DNA of 64,000 bases from Taudactylus pleione (taxonomy: Eukaryota > Chordata > Amphibia > Anura > Myobatrachidae): the NCBI GenBank assembly GCA_031769625.1, contig JAUIMM010000088.1, positions 6,029,501 to 6,093,500 on the forward strand, in the 5' to 3' direction. Made by a program: the position numbers and the translations under genes. A model generated the notes under the pieces. The model worked only from the letters and a program-made list of their open reading frames with translations. It did not search any database and was not told the DNA's origin. Shown here piece after piece: positions 34,716 to 45,832 of the stretch. Numbering within the stretch: position 1 is the stretch's first letter; each line of letters begins with the position of its first letter.

Positions 34716-35230
34716 TAGTTGCATAATACAATATTACAGCATCAATATTTTACTCAGAGGCAAAGCTAGGGAATGGGTCTGACTGGGCTTGTGCCCCGGA
34801 TGGCAGATGTGGGGCAGTCGCACACTCATGGGTGGTCTAGGTACCTGGAAACTCCTTCACTAAACAGACATTGTCCACAGTATACCACACCCGTAGACAT
34901 TTAGAGGAGTGCTGGAGCTGCAGCAGGGGTTCTACATAATGCTGCCGTTGCAGACCGCTGGCAGTGTGCAGCAAGGAGACAACGAGGGGAAGAGCTGTTT
35001 CAGCTGTCACTCACTGGGGTGGATAGGCCCTGGCAGTGACATATTCATGAAAGCCTGGGATGTCACCTTCCAGAGCATAGCGCGGCTGCGGGTGCTCTGA
35101 ATCTGCAGCCCTACCAGGTACCAGTGTATGGGATAGGGAGGAGGGCAGGAGTGAGCGGCACAGATTAGCCAGGATGAAAGAACAGCACCCTCTGCAGGAG
35201 AGTGTGTGAAAGTAGTCAGAGCCCATGAGA
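34716..35230. other. Unassigned DNA between duplication copies
   Basis: No gene recognised; the short ORFs lack motifs. Confidence 0.35.
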
Positions 35231-35605
35231 GGAGGTGAGCAGAAACAGTTATCTGCTGGGTGAAAAGAGAAGAGTGACATACACTTGGGCAGAATCCAGG
35301 CAGTGGGATGAAAGACAGGCTTCCTGTTCAAACAGTGATTAGGGAATGTATTGTAATGTAGTATTTTGTAAGTCTAAAGCAGGCCTGGCCAACCTGTGGC
35401 TCCCCAGCTGTTGTGAAACTACAAGTCCCAGAATGCTTTACTTGCTGATTGGTGGGAGGATATGCTGGGACTTGTAGTTTCACAACAGTTGGAGAGCCAC
35501 AGGTGGCCAGGCCTTGTCTAAGGCATCATATCTGATTTAGTTACGGCCTATAATTAGCTAAAATAATAGTAACACTCTCTTGCATGATGGTCATGCCAAG
35601 TGGTG
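35231..35605. repeat. Segmental duplication copy B (carries a hAT fold-back)
   Basis: Partner of the segment at 33855-34715, sharing collinear blocks. It contains the small hAT-type fold-back at 35380-35515, absent from copy A (GAGTCAAAAGCATCAT there). Confidence 0.8.
35380..35515. mobile_element. hAT-type fold-back MITE
   Basis: The arms CAGGCCTGGCCAACCTGTGG, GTTGTGAAACTACAAGTCCC and their complements make a near-complete hairpin of 136 bp. The flanks are GTCTAAAG and GTCTAAGG, an 8-bp duplication with one mismatch. A half-copy of similar sequence (GCATGCTGGGATGTGTAGTC) lies at 38650. Confidence 0.88.
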
Positions 35606-35970
35606 TGACATTGAAACCCCCCTCTAGAAATCCTGTGTTTGCCCATGTGTGTGTGGGGGAAGCAGTGGGGAGCGGGTGTGACAAACTTTAGTAACTAATG
35701 TGCGTGAAAGATTCAGTCCATGCTCAGAGGGAGTGTCTGTTCACTTCCTGTCTGAGCAGCATAGAAGGAATGCAGAGCGGCAGTACCAAAAAAGCCTGAC
35801 AACCAAAAGGTAAGCTTTTAAGTGAACAATGAGAGATCCATAGAGGAGGCACTGAGAGAGCCATGGAGGGGGCACCAAGTCTTTGCTCCAGGTGAATGAG
35901 AACCTACAGTTGCTTCGCCTCCGATTTTACTGTTGCATACATATGCAGAATCTTCCATGTTTGCTGTAGA
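35606..35970. other. 3' flank of the host gene
   Basis: The 3' untranslated region of the minus-strand gene should lie here. No unambiguous AATAAA on the minus strand stands out, so the transcript end is unknown. Confidence 0.4.
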
Positions 35971-38900
35971 TTAGAATTGCACTGGCCACAAGACTGGTGT
36001 TTGCTGAATGTAGCTCTTATATGCTGGATCTTCTCCCCATCGTTTCATGGCCTGTTTCTCAAGAAGAGGAACACCGCTGACATAATTGAGCAGGAACCAC
36101 ACAAAAATTGGGGACACAATGCTTAGGTACTGGAAACCACTCAACACTGTTGAAGCCGACAGGAACAGGCCGATCCACTGTAGAATTTCTCCCAGGTAGT
36201 TTGGATGGCGACTGTATGCCCATAAACCACTCTGAATAAATTTACCCTGTACAAATAACACAGAGACAAACACAGAGTTAGCATCCAAGGCCATTATATT
36301 ATGGGCGACTTTAGCAATGCTAGGGAGGGTGGGGGGAGAGGGAGAGGGAGAGGGGGAGAGAAAGACTGCTTTGCTGCAAATTGAAAGGTAAAAAGACATT
36401 TAGTAAGAAAACCGGCTGCAGTAATAATTGATTGGAAAAAAGTAGGACAACGAACACTGTATGGAGGCTATAATACATGTTTATTACAGACTGTGAAACA
36501 AGGACAAGAAGAGGAAAATGCATAGAGATGTAAAGAAGCGTGTTTATCTCTCCTAATAACACTTACTGCGTTGTCAGGGTCATTTTTAAAATTCCACTTC
36601 TGTTGGTCTGCAATCACCTGTATGAGGAAACCAGTGGCCCAGAGTGTCCAGCCCATATAGTCAGACAGTCCAAGTGGCTTGTTCCGTTTCTGAAAGTTTA
36701 ACATTAAGGAAGGCAGCATTGTCACAAATATCCAGATACCTGGGTGAAGTAAAACAGACATTGGAAAGTCAACATACTTTATAGTTAGATCTGTTTTATC
36801 AATTTACACTAGGTGGACAATATACCCAGAATGCCTCAGTGAGGTCATTTATTCCTAGTGAATTCATAGCCTGGATATTGCTTCAGTCTACAAAATGGCA
36901 GCCTCCACGGTGTGCATGTGGCAGGTCCACCTAAATGATGCAGCTCCCAGTAATTATTGGCCCCAGTTGCCACATGGATGACCCCACATAAAACTCTCCA
37001 CATTTGTTGCTTTAAGGGCCTGATACAGAGCCGCTCGCTCTGACAGAGCGCTCGCTCTGAATCAGGGCCGGGCTTTTTTTTTTTTGGAGCGGCCTCTTGG
37101 CCACCCACAGCTATAGCGAGCGGCCATGATGATGGTCGCGATGGCCAAGACCATCGTGACCATCGGGCTTGCGACGAGACCCTTGTGGTAGGGTCTCATT
37201 CATCGCAAGCCCCAGACAGCTTTCGGCTCTAACAGAGCCGGAAGCTCTCCACTGACATCACTCGTGGGGCTGCCCCCAAACGGCAAGCGTTCCCTCGGGA
37301 ACACCTCCGTCTGGGCAGCACCCTCCTGGCCTGCCCACCAAAGGGGGCGAGCTGTCACTCAACATCGACAGCTCGCCCCCTTTGGTGCGAGACCCGGAGT
37401 GACGGATTGCCCGTCGCTAGCCGGGTCTCGCGCATGTGCACGACGATTGCCGGCTCCATCATGCGCATGCGCTGTGGGCCACCATCGACCCGGTTGCGAG
37501 CTCTCAGTGCTTGCGACCGGGTCTGAATCAGGCCCTAAATTCATTAAAGTAGTGCACTGTCTAGGTAACTTTATTTGGCTTGGAACATTCTTTCCCCATC
37601 AATACTCACCCTGCACTGTCCAGTATACCAAAAATTTACCAGGATCATCTCGCACTTTATTGAAGCGCTTGTCATGACCATATCTAAGGATTCTTAGAAA
37701 TAAAAATGTCCCGAGTCTACAGCAGAAAAACAGAATATAAATGTCAGCATACACAGCACTTTTCAATACAAAAAAATATATAGTGCCGAAGAAAGCACTT
37801 ACCGCAATCCCCATACTGTGATCAGCCCGGTCTGGACCTTCTGACGCACATACTTTGCTCCTGTCCATCTTAGGCTGAGGTGTGCCAAAAGAATAAATGT
37901 TCCACTACCTATTTAACAGCAACATGTAATCGTTGATCAACTATATATTCTGCTGCAGAAATAGAATTTTAAATGTATTATCGTATTGAAGAACTACTAA
38001 ACATTACATTTTTATTTTACTGTAATATAACCACTTAAACTTATTTACACAGATAAATCTCCCCTGGATGGGTCCAGCTTTTCCTATAGAATAGCCTTTG
38101 TTTTCTCAGTAGCATGGACGCAGTCACATATAACCCAATCCCAGCAGTGTTATCTACTGAAGGCCACCTCTCCCACATGCAATGCAGGCTCACTCCTCTC
38201 CTGACTGCCATTTTCTAATAAAATAAGAGCTGTCAGTTTGTAACCTGGTCTCTGCCATATAACACATCACTGTCTGGTACCACCTACCATCCAACCTTCA
38301 CTGGTTTTCTGCTGAACTGTAAATAACCTTCTGGTCATCTAAGGTCCAAACCTCCATAAGTTTAAGGCAACTGGGGTCAACAGCTCTTTTAAATATAACG
38401 TAAGGAAAGGATTTGAAGCACAGTATTTTATGATTGTGTATATTCATCATTATATGCAGCTGGCACAGGTGTAAAGCACAAACCGCCACTATAGTTCCAA
38501 AATTCAATACAAATATAGAATCCATATCTGCACAGAGAGAGCTGAGCAATTATACCTAAGTACTTTACTACAGAGTGGCTGACACCTGACGAAGGGGCCA
38601 AACCCCATAAATTCTTTTGCTATTTGGCCATGCTAAAAATGTTACAAGGCATGCTGGGATGTGTAGTCCAGCAACAGCTAGAGGGCCGCTTATAGACCCC
38701 CCAGGGCCGTAACTAGGATAGTGCGACCAGTGCCATGGCAGGGGGCGCTAAAAAGTCTAGTTACGGCTCTGTAGACCCCTATGGCTTTGCCATTGTATAA
38801 CTGGCCTTAAGGTGATCAATGGGTTCTTTACTTTGCTCTGCTAATGGAAGCTATGGGAGTATGGGTTTCTATTTTTAACACTATTCTACTTTTTTAAGGT

Positions 38901-39627
38901 AAATGTTAATAAATCCTTATTCAGCTCATTTCAGCAAACAAACAATTCTCAATAATGGTTTAAGTCATACAGGTAAAACCATGAAACAAGCAGGATGAAG
39001 TAATAAGGGTAAAGTCCCTTTATATTTACTATGTAAATGACACTACCCTTTGCACATAAGATTTACTATTGTATTGTTGCATGTGACCGGCATTGGTATC
39101 TTCGAGCATTATTTCATCCATTCCTACCACATAAAAATTACCAGCCACACCTCAATGCGCAGATGCGTGCATTACTTTATATAACCCCTTTGGAGAACTC
39201 CGCCCTCAGTTGCCAGGTTACTAGAATGCGTCCGTCACGTGATCGCACCTCCGGCAGCCATTGTTACTACGGGTAAGGAATCGCCTCATAAAACCAGTAA
39301 GCAGAGCGCACAGTTCTAGGCTTGTAAAGAACGCTATGGTTAGTGCATGTCTAATGCAGCGCCAGTGTAATAAAATGCTACGGCGGTCCTAAAAAGTTCT
39401 TTAATCTCTTACCCATAGTAAATATGGCTGCCGGCATGATCCCAGCAGTGGGCTATTACAGTGTACACACAGATCTCTCACACACAGACAAATGCATGAA
39501 CGGAATGTATGCTCGCCTTACCTGCCAGGTCATAGAACTTTTCTGTCTGGAGTAGCGCTGCTGCCACCCACAGAATCCACTGTATCACTAAACTCAGAGC
39601 CAGAGAGAAAGACAGGGCTTGGAGCAT
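35971..39627 (-). CDS. DUF1295 / steroid 5-alpha-reductase-like membrane protein, five coding exons
   Basis: The coding exons on the minus strand are 39627-39522, 37908-37803, 37716-37610, 36739-36567 and 36246-35971 (106, 106, 107, 173 and 276 bp). They total 768 bp, 255 residues plus stop. Every junction has GT/AG and the phases agree (1, 0, 1, 0). The ATG lies in a GCCATGC context. Family motifs cross the junctions: FYDLAGSGTF (exons 1-2), VWGLRLGTFLFLRIL (2-3), YWTVQGIW (3-4), and YSRHPNYLGE plus WGEDPAYKSYIQQTP in exon 5. Several hydrophobic segments suggest a polytopic, probably ER-resident protein. The family is related to steroid and sterol reductases, but the substrate of this vertebrate member is not known to me. 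The length fits the family (about 250-260). No stop or frameshift is visible, so it is probably functional. MITEs sit in its introns. Confidence 0.9.
36313..36365. repeat. GGGAGA-rich simple repeat in intron 4 of the host gene
   Basis: A purine tract of GGGAGA units lies just upstream of exon 5. On the gene's sense strand it is a long CT-rich tract that could act as part of the polypyrimidine environment of the last acceptor. Confidence 0.8.
37016..37535. mobile_element. MITE, GC-rich group, copy 3, in intron 3 of the host gene
   Basis: Termini GGGCCTGATACAGAGCCGC and GGTCTGAATCAGGCCC; flanks TAA at 37013-37015 and 37536-37538. Self-complementary GGGGGCGAGCTGTC/GACAGCTCGCCCCC arms are present. 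It ends 74 bp from the exon 3 donor at 37609. The insertion leaves exon sequences and splice sites untouched. Confidence 0.92.
37909..39521 (-). other. Intron 1 of the host gene, with a CpG-rich E-box segment
   Basis: The intron holds a 71-bp hAT MITE, a MITE half-copy near 38640 and a GC-richer block at about 39200-39450. That block contains TCACGTGA (39235-39242), an E-box palindrome, and inverted ATGGCTGCC/GGCAGCCAT elements (about 39255 and 39424) of the kind bound by YY1. These are typical of promoters near a transcription start. They lie downstream of the ATG exon, so they may serve an alternative or divergent start. Confidence 0.45.
38701..38771. mobile_element. 71-bp hAT mini-element
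   Basis: Ends CCAGGGCCGTAACTAG and CTAGTTACGGCTCTG with TAGACCCC on both sides (38693-38700 and 38772-38779), an exact 8-bp duplication. It shares terminus type with the element at 7643-8322 but is about one tenth of its length. Confidence 0.9.
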
Positions 39628-39982
39628 GGCTGGAAGAGAGTTGGAGAGAGAAGTTTGGAGCCGCCCTACTCTGACCAATTGCAACTCCCCTTATGATCTG
39701 CACTCATGCAGCTAAACTACACGAGAGTTTATTTGTATTAGTATTAGTGCTCCAATTTCATTTTTTAAACTTATGTCGAGTTGATCACTGATCTGATATA
39801 TACAGGTTGGTTGGCAAAACAAGATTTCAGCCATCAAATCAGAAGACAAAATGGGCACACAGGTCAATTGGTATCAACTTGTAAAAAAAAGCTTTAGTTT
39901 TTAAGGTGTCAGTGTAGTTACAAACCATTTTTTTCTGCATTTTTGCAGGAAGAAGAGGTTGTTTTATTACTTCTCCATGTGT
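39628..39982. other. 5' flank of the host gene
   Basis: The promoter or 5' untranslated region of the minus-strand gene is expected here. The sequence is mostly AT-rich away from the ATG and no clear TATA box is placed. Confidence 0.4.
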
Positions 39983-40831
39983 CAGGGGCAGAACTATGGG
40001 AGACAATGGAGGCGCCTGCTGCCGGGCTCCAGGTCTGAAGGGGCACCTCCTCCATTGTCCACAACATATTAACCCCACTTAGGGCTGTAACTATGGGGGT
40101 CATTCAGACCCGCACGCGAGCAGCAGTACGCTCGCAAGTGGGTCGATGTCCCCCACTGCGCATGCGCGCGACGGAGGGAGCTCCGTCGTGCGTATGCGCG
40201 AGACCCGGGGAGCGACGGGCTTTCCATCGCTCCGGGTCTCGCACCAAAGGGGGCGTGCTGTCGATGTTGATTGACAGCACGCCCCCTTTGGTGGGCGTGT
40301 CTGGCAGACGGAGGCGTTCCCATGGGAACGCCTACCGTCTGAAGCCGGCACCACTGACATCAGGAGTGATTTTGGCTCTGATAGAGCCAAAATCACTCCA
40401 GGGCTTGTGGCAGGGAGACCCTACCGCAGGATCTCCGTCTCAAGTCCGATGGTCGCGATGGTCTTGACCATCATCATGGACGCTCGCTATGGCTGTGGGT
40501 GGTCACCCACAGCTATACGAACGTCCAGGAGGACGCTCCATTTTCATGGAGGAGGGCCCTGATTCAGAGTGAGCGCTCTGGTCAGAGCGTCCGGCTCTGA
40601 ATCAGGCCCTATGTACCAGGAGTGTACCGTCACGACCACCCATACATGGCACCTGAAAAGCCACCATACACTAGTAGAGAGCTCCATGTCAGACCTTCAG
40701 CTGCTGCCTTTGTCTATCTATAGTCTGTCTGCATGCAAATTGCTACATTACAGTGTCAGTGGCTGTGACAGAGGGGGGGGGCACCAAATTATAACTTGCC
40801 TCCGGGCGTCTGGGATGAACTTACGCCACTG
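39983..40831. mobile_element. hAT-type element with a nested MITE
   Basis: Ends CAGGGGCAGAACTATGGG and GAACTTACGCCACTG resemble the CAGTGGCGTAACTA family. The flanks CCATGTGT (39975-39982) and CCGTGTGT (40832-40839) match at 7 of 8 positions. The interior is interrupted by the MITE at 40095-40609, inserted later. Confidence 0.75.
40095..40609. mobile_element. MITE, GC-rich group, copy 4 (nested in hAT element)
   Basis: Termini GGGGGTCATTCAGACCCGC and GGCTCTGAATCAGGCCC with TAT on both sides (40092-40094 and 40610-40612). The inner arms GGGGGCGTGCTGTCGATG/TGACAGCACGCCCCC match those in copy 1. The ORFs running through it on both strands are repeat artefacts. Confidence 0.92.
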
Positions 40832-40839
40832 CCGTGTGT

Positions 40840-42589
40840 AATAAAAGACTGTCCAGCGGTGTCTTATTTTTGTCTTTATAATGCCACTGCTATAACACGA
40901 TGGTAACTTATCAAGCGAGTATTACAAGTGACGAATAGCTGAGCTTTTCGTCACTTGTCACATAATACGATCTAAGGATGGCTTAATGATTACTTACCTG
41001 ATGACACCTCAGGACACTCTCTACTCTCTAATAGATGCACATGTACAGTCTTCTCAAATTAACTCAAGTATTTTTTTTTTAATAAAATCTTTCACATGTG
41101 CAAAGGGACCATTCACTAATCATTGCATATCGCATCTGCATTATGCTGATGCAACACAGATGGAAAATTATCGCTGGAGGGTGAGTTTTCATAACACCTC
41201 ATTGGTTACTATGGATGGCCATCGCAAGGTAACCATTCAATGGTTTAAACATCAATGGTCAGTAAGTGTGCATGCGCAATGAATCCCAGAAGTTATTGCG
41301 CAAAGGATCTCTTCTGCTGACACCTGTTCCTGGTGTCCGCAGCGAAATGGATGACATAAGCCTTCGGAAAGAAGTATGTGGTGGTGGCAACCATCTTAAT
41401 CCCGGCATTGAAAGGAAAAACAATTTAATTGAATTGGTAGCATTGATTCTTGCTAAACATAGTTTTCCAATGGCCATCTCTATCTGAGACTCGCTTTTTC
41501 ATTCATTGCAGCGCTAAGACATCCTGCATCACTGCGATAAGTGACGGTGCAGAATGTCTGAAATAGCTGATATTGATACATTTACCCCCAATGGGTTACA
41601 CCAGTTAGAGAGTTGACAGTGGATATTGACAGGAAAAGCACTTAAGCACTTAGATAAAAAAAACACTTGTATTTATACTGGCCTACCAAGATTTTGGGTA
41701 TCAAACCAGGTGTTAGCATTAGCGCACAGTCCATTTATACCAATTTTAATGACCTTAGCTCTAATTTTTTTTTTATGTTAAATTAGTTTAGGCCAGCAAA
41801 TACACAGTGGAAATCCAAGGCAGTCGTTACCATAGAAACCCAGTTGTATTTACCTTGGCCCAACAAGGTTTTAGCCAAAACAGTTTAACCCTTGATGCCA
41901 AAAGCCTTCTTTGGCCAGCTTGAAAAGTTTTTTTTTTGTAAGGGAACACCTGTGGATTGCCACTGTCAAATTGTTTAGCCCTTGTATAACTATAGCTACT
42001 TAGTCAAATTGGTGAAATTGACGGCGTGCAATTTTACATGTTGCCCAAATTCCATAAGAAGGTTTTGACCTCCAGAGTCCAAAGGTCAGGAAAAGTCTGC
42101 TGCTTGGCCAGCGTGATAATTTGCTAACGGACTTGAGCCAGACATCAGATCAAGTAGAAGTAATGCAGTACTGTTGAGTTTCAATGACACCTGTGTAATT
42201 AATTAAATTATGGTTTACTGCTACTTACTGAAAATGGTTAAAAAAAAAGTTACACCCACTTTACCAAAAAAGCCACGCTTTTATGTAAGGGATGCTCCTC
42301 TCTAGATTAATAAAGTCAAATTGTTACCCAACCTGTTTAGCCTTTGGAAAACTACAGGAACTTTTTCAAATAAGTAAAAATGGCTTGTGTACCCACTTTA
42401 CCTCATTCTATGTTGCCTAAACTTGTTTAAGCTAAATACAATTGGCATTTATATAGTGGACTCCTTTATGTGGATCTCATGGACAAGAATTAAATAATAA
42501 GCTGTTATAGAGATGTCACACTGTAAGCTCTCCATGGGGCAGAGACGTGTCTGAATAAATAATAATTTACTGTAATGCACCGCATGACT
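40840..42589. other. Unassigned intergenic DNA with a LINE-tail fragment
   Basis: 42520-42580 reads CACTGTAAGCTCTCCATGGG then AATAAATAATAA, like the 3' end of a CR1/L2-type LINE. 40905-41590 has several short inverted repeats and ends near ACATTTACCCCCA, so it may contain another MITE, but I could not pair its ends. The rest shows nothing. Confidence 0.4.
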
Positions 42590-42592
42590 TTA

Positions 42593-43165
42593 GGACCTGA
42601 TTCAGACCCGCACGCTAGATGTGTATGCAAATTCTGCAAGGCTGGTGATCGCAGGGCAAGGCATTAGAACGCCCACTATGTCTTAGTGTGCGAGCGCATT
42701 GTGTATGCAGATACCCACCAGCCTGTCTTAAGATGCTCACTTGCACACGTCATATCCAGGAAGTGTATGCAACCATCAGTAACATCGTGTAACATCGGAT
42801 ATGATCGCAGCACTTGTGGTTGACCATACCCTGCCGCAAGCACTGCGAGTGAATACTACCAAGTGATGTGTACAATGATGCTGCCTTTTAATTATGCACG
42901 CCTCTGAAACTGCGTTAAGATGCTCAGGCATGCCAGCGTTCACACCTCCACTCCCCCGTTTCTAGGGGCCAGCCCCTGTCACCGCCCACAAACGGCATCT
43001 CCTGTCACTCATTCTGCTGGGCAGTCTATGTGCATCAAGCAAACACTTTCCGATCGCTTGCACTGGTTCGCGCACGCGCATTGCAATGTGTACACATGCG
43101 CAGAATGCAAACAATTGGCTGGCTGCGTCCGAACGCATCCTAGCGAGCGGGTCTGAATCAGGTTC
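42593..43165. mobile_element. MITE, GGGCCTGATTCA group, copy 4
   Basis: Termini GGACCTGATTCAGACCCGC and GGGTCTGAATCAGGTTC; flanks TTA at 42590-42592 and 43166-43168. Confidence 0.88.
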
Positions 43166-43179
43166 TTAGTACTAAGGGT

Positions 43180-44040
43180 GAGTGTGTCTTGTCCTCAGCA
43201 AATACCTCAAAAGTCCTAAGGATGAGTCACACACATACTTGGAGTATCAAAAGTCATGCAGTGCATTACCGAAAATATTTATTTATTCAGTCCAGAACTA
43301 TACTCTCCAGTATAGTTTCCTTCCAGTGTTGTTTAAACTCCAGTGTTCAGTTTCCTCGACAGCTGCACATCCTTACCCGCAATTCCATCCTCTGTGTTTC
43401 CAGGCACAGTTCTCATACCAGCTAAGTTCTTTGATGCTTTCACTGTGGGAACCCAATGGCGTGATTCAGCACAGATCGCAAGGCTGTGTTTGCATGCACC
43501 CGCTCGCTGTGAAAATATACTAATGAATGCGATCGCACGGCAACCGCAGCACTATACCAAGACGACCACCACTGTATAAAGCCAACTTCCCATTACATAC
43601 ATCTGCAAGTCAGCGACAACATCGATAACATCGGACCCATACGCACAGTTGTGGTTGACCATGTCCTCACTCACAAACTGCTAAACTCCCTGTCGCAATC
43701 TAGTCCTCGAGCTGTGTATGCATTCGCAGTGGCTTAATTATGCACACCCCTGTAACGGTGTTCAAACATCCTGGCACGCCTCGGTTCCACTGACCATCCC
43801 CCTGTCACCACCCACATACACATATGGACACTTATTGCCAATCACTGTGCGATGGGACTGCACGTTCTCTGCGATTGCTTCCCGATCGCAGCGTCCGGTT
43901 TGCGCACTGCGATGCATGCGCAGAACACAAACATAGACCGGGTGCATTCGAACGCAGCCTTGCGATCTGTGCTGAATTAGGCCCCAAGTACACTGGCCTG
44001 CAACCACGGCCTTCACTGAGTAAAGTGAAGAATTGTTTAT
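43180..44040. repeat. Unnamed interspersed repeat, copy 1, split by a MITE
   Basis: TTCAGTTTCCTCGACAGC, GCACATCCTTACC and GTGTTTCCAGGCA (43340-43410), and CACTGAGTAAAGT (44015-44030, beyond the MITE), recur at 44697-44835 as TTCAGTTTCCTTGACAGTAG and so on. The family is not recognised. Confidence 0.6.
43457..43984. mobile_element. MITE, GGGCCTGATTCA group, copy 5
   Basis: Termini TGGCGTGATTCAGCACAG and CTGTGCTGAATTAGGCCC with CAA on both sides (43454-43456 and 43985-43987). It splits the repeat whose second copy lies at 44.69-44.84 kb. Confidence 0.82.
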
Positions 44041-44883
44041 TAAAGGATGTGAAATGGTTTCCACAGTTGTATGGCAGTGCACAGCAAAAAAATCCTGAAT
44101 TTCTAATTAAATAAATTTACTATAATAATGTATTTAAGAAAATGTTCATGTCCCCTGGAACCATATCAAGATAGCCAATGACAAACTTGATAACCAATCC
44201 ATTTGTCCCCAACAATGATGGCCACACGTGCCAATTGTTTTGTTTAGTTATATATATTTTTTTAGCAGATTTTATTTGGAAGGGGGGAAACATGTGACCT
44301 TTACTGGCACATGAATGAGGTCAGCTACATTGAAGTAATGTGCAGAGTGATCAATCTCTTAAATGGCCTACATAACTTCCGTGATTATGTTGGCATTACT
44401 CACAAATCTAACCATTTGGTGAAACAAATGGAGTATAACCTGTTTGATCAGGTTGCACGTTATCAGTACCAGCAGTCATGGGCACTACTGGCCTGCCTCC
44501 AACACTCAACAGGCCACATTGCTCCCATCTGGGCTCAAGCTAGAGAAGACACAGTAACAGCTCTCTCAGGTGTTACCACTAACCTCCAGCACCGATGATT
44601 CATGCAGGGAATCACCCATCAGCCAGCCTCAATAAGAGTCTGCTCAGTGCTCTCCTTCAGTGCCTGGGTATCAACTATGTTCTACATTGGTGCTCCCACT
44701 TCAGTTTCCTTGACAGTAGCACATCCTTACCTGCATTGCTATTGGCAGTGTTTCCAGGCAGAGTCCTTATACCAGCAAAGAACTCTGTTGGTTTCACAGG
44801 TGGAACCAACTACACTGAGCCGCCCACTGAGTAAAGTCCATATGCGAGGATTCCTGGTGAAGCCCGGTGGGGGGTCTAATGCA
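44041..44883. other. Unassigned DNA with repeat copy 2 at 44690-44840
   Basis: The segment 44690-44840 is the diverged partner of the repeat near 43.34-44.03 kb. The ORF at 44311-44598 (95 codons) resembles no family I know and may be part of the same unidentified element. Confidence 0.45.
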
Positions 44884-45165
44884 GAGTACACACTAGACGA
44901 TATATCGTCCACATCGGTGAGTGTGTACCCATGATGTCGCTGGCAATGTGTGCTCCCACGCGTCATCATTGACATCGTCCGATAGACCTGTATGCAGGTC
45001 CAATGGGCGTTATCGTCAGCGAGCGAATACAGCATGGCCCCCGCTGTCGCGTCGTCGCTCCCGGCATCGGCAAGTGTGTACGCATTTGCTGATACTGGCA
45101 TCCTGCCGGGTCCTGTAGCTAGCTAACAAGGTCGGTACACACTAGACATCGGCCTTTAGTCTTAG
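44884..45165. mobile_element. MITE-like fragment, TACACACTAGACGATAT signature
   Basis: CpG-rich sequence with repeated TACACACTAGAC motifs at 44889 and 45138 and AGTGTGTAC between them, related to the element at 10563-10876. The ends could not be paired confidently. Confidence 0.5.
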
Positions 45166-45392
45166 AAATTTGTTTGCGCCAATTCCACCTGTTTGTATTT
45201 ATCTGCTGTGATGCATTTCTCAGCAGCTGTGCAATCATGGCCCCACCACTTCTGCCTCAATTTGTGTCACCCTGGCCCTTGCATCTTCTATCCCTGAACT
45301 GTTGCTCAGACATATATCATGGTGACCCAGAGAGATGGGAGACGGGCAGCAGATGGGATGTGCGGGGACACGGGGACATTTATCAAAGCTTT

Positions 45393-45737
45393 CAGCACAG
45401 ATGGTGTAATGGTTAGCATTACTGCCTCACAGCACTGAGGCCATGGTTTCAATTCCCACCACAGACCTAACTGTGCGGAGTTTGTATATTCTACCTGTGC
45501 TTGCGAGGGTTTCCTCCGGGTACTCCGGTTTCCTCCCACACTCCAAAAATATACTGGTAGGTTAATTTGCTCCCAACAAGAAATTATCCCTAGTATATAT
45601 ATGTGTGTGTGCATGTGGTACGGAATGTAGAGTGTAAGCTCCACTGGAGCAGGGACTGATATGAATAGCCAACTATTATCTGTAAAGCGCTGCGGAATAT
45701 GTGTGCGCTATATAACTAACGTAATAATAAAAATAAT
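45393..45737 (+). mobile_element. V-type tRNA-derived SINE
   Basis: The head is tRNA-like, with an A box TGGTGTAATGGTTAGC (about 45402) and a B box GGTTTCAATTCCC (about 45445), the internal RNA polymerase III promoter. The central core TTTCCTCCGGGTACTCCGG (45509) followed by TTTCCTCCCACACTCCAAAA is the conserved core of vertebrate V-SINEs. The tail GTAAAGCGCTGCGGAATATG...ATATAACTAA plus AATAATAA matches the 3' end of the L2-like LINE at 19.9 kb, its likely source of reverse transcriptase. AAAGCTT flanks both sides, a 7-bp duplication. Confidence 0.92.
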
Positions 45738-45832
45738 AAAGCTTGGAGAGAGATATAGTTGTGAACGATAAAGTACCAACCAATCAGCTTGTAACTCATT
45801 TTTCAAACACAGCCTGTGTAATGACAGTTATA

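Noticed and set aside
38298..38549. Minus ORF as an extra exon of the host gene
   Set aside because: The family motif FYDLAGSGTF already joins exons 1 and 2 with correct phase, and this ORF has no matching sequence.
40093..40467. 124-codon ORF, and the opposite-strand 98-codon ORF at 40100-40396
   Set aside because: Both run through the self-complementary GC-rich MITE, and similar ORFs recur in every copy of that MITE. They are by-products of base composition.
45393..45460. tRNA gene (A and B boxes present)
   Set aside because: The tRNA-like head runs directly into the V-SINE core and a LINE-type tail, and no cloverleaf-forming 3' half follows; it is a SINE.
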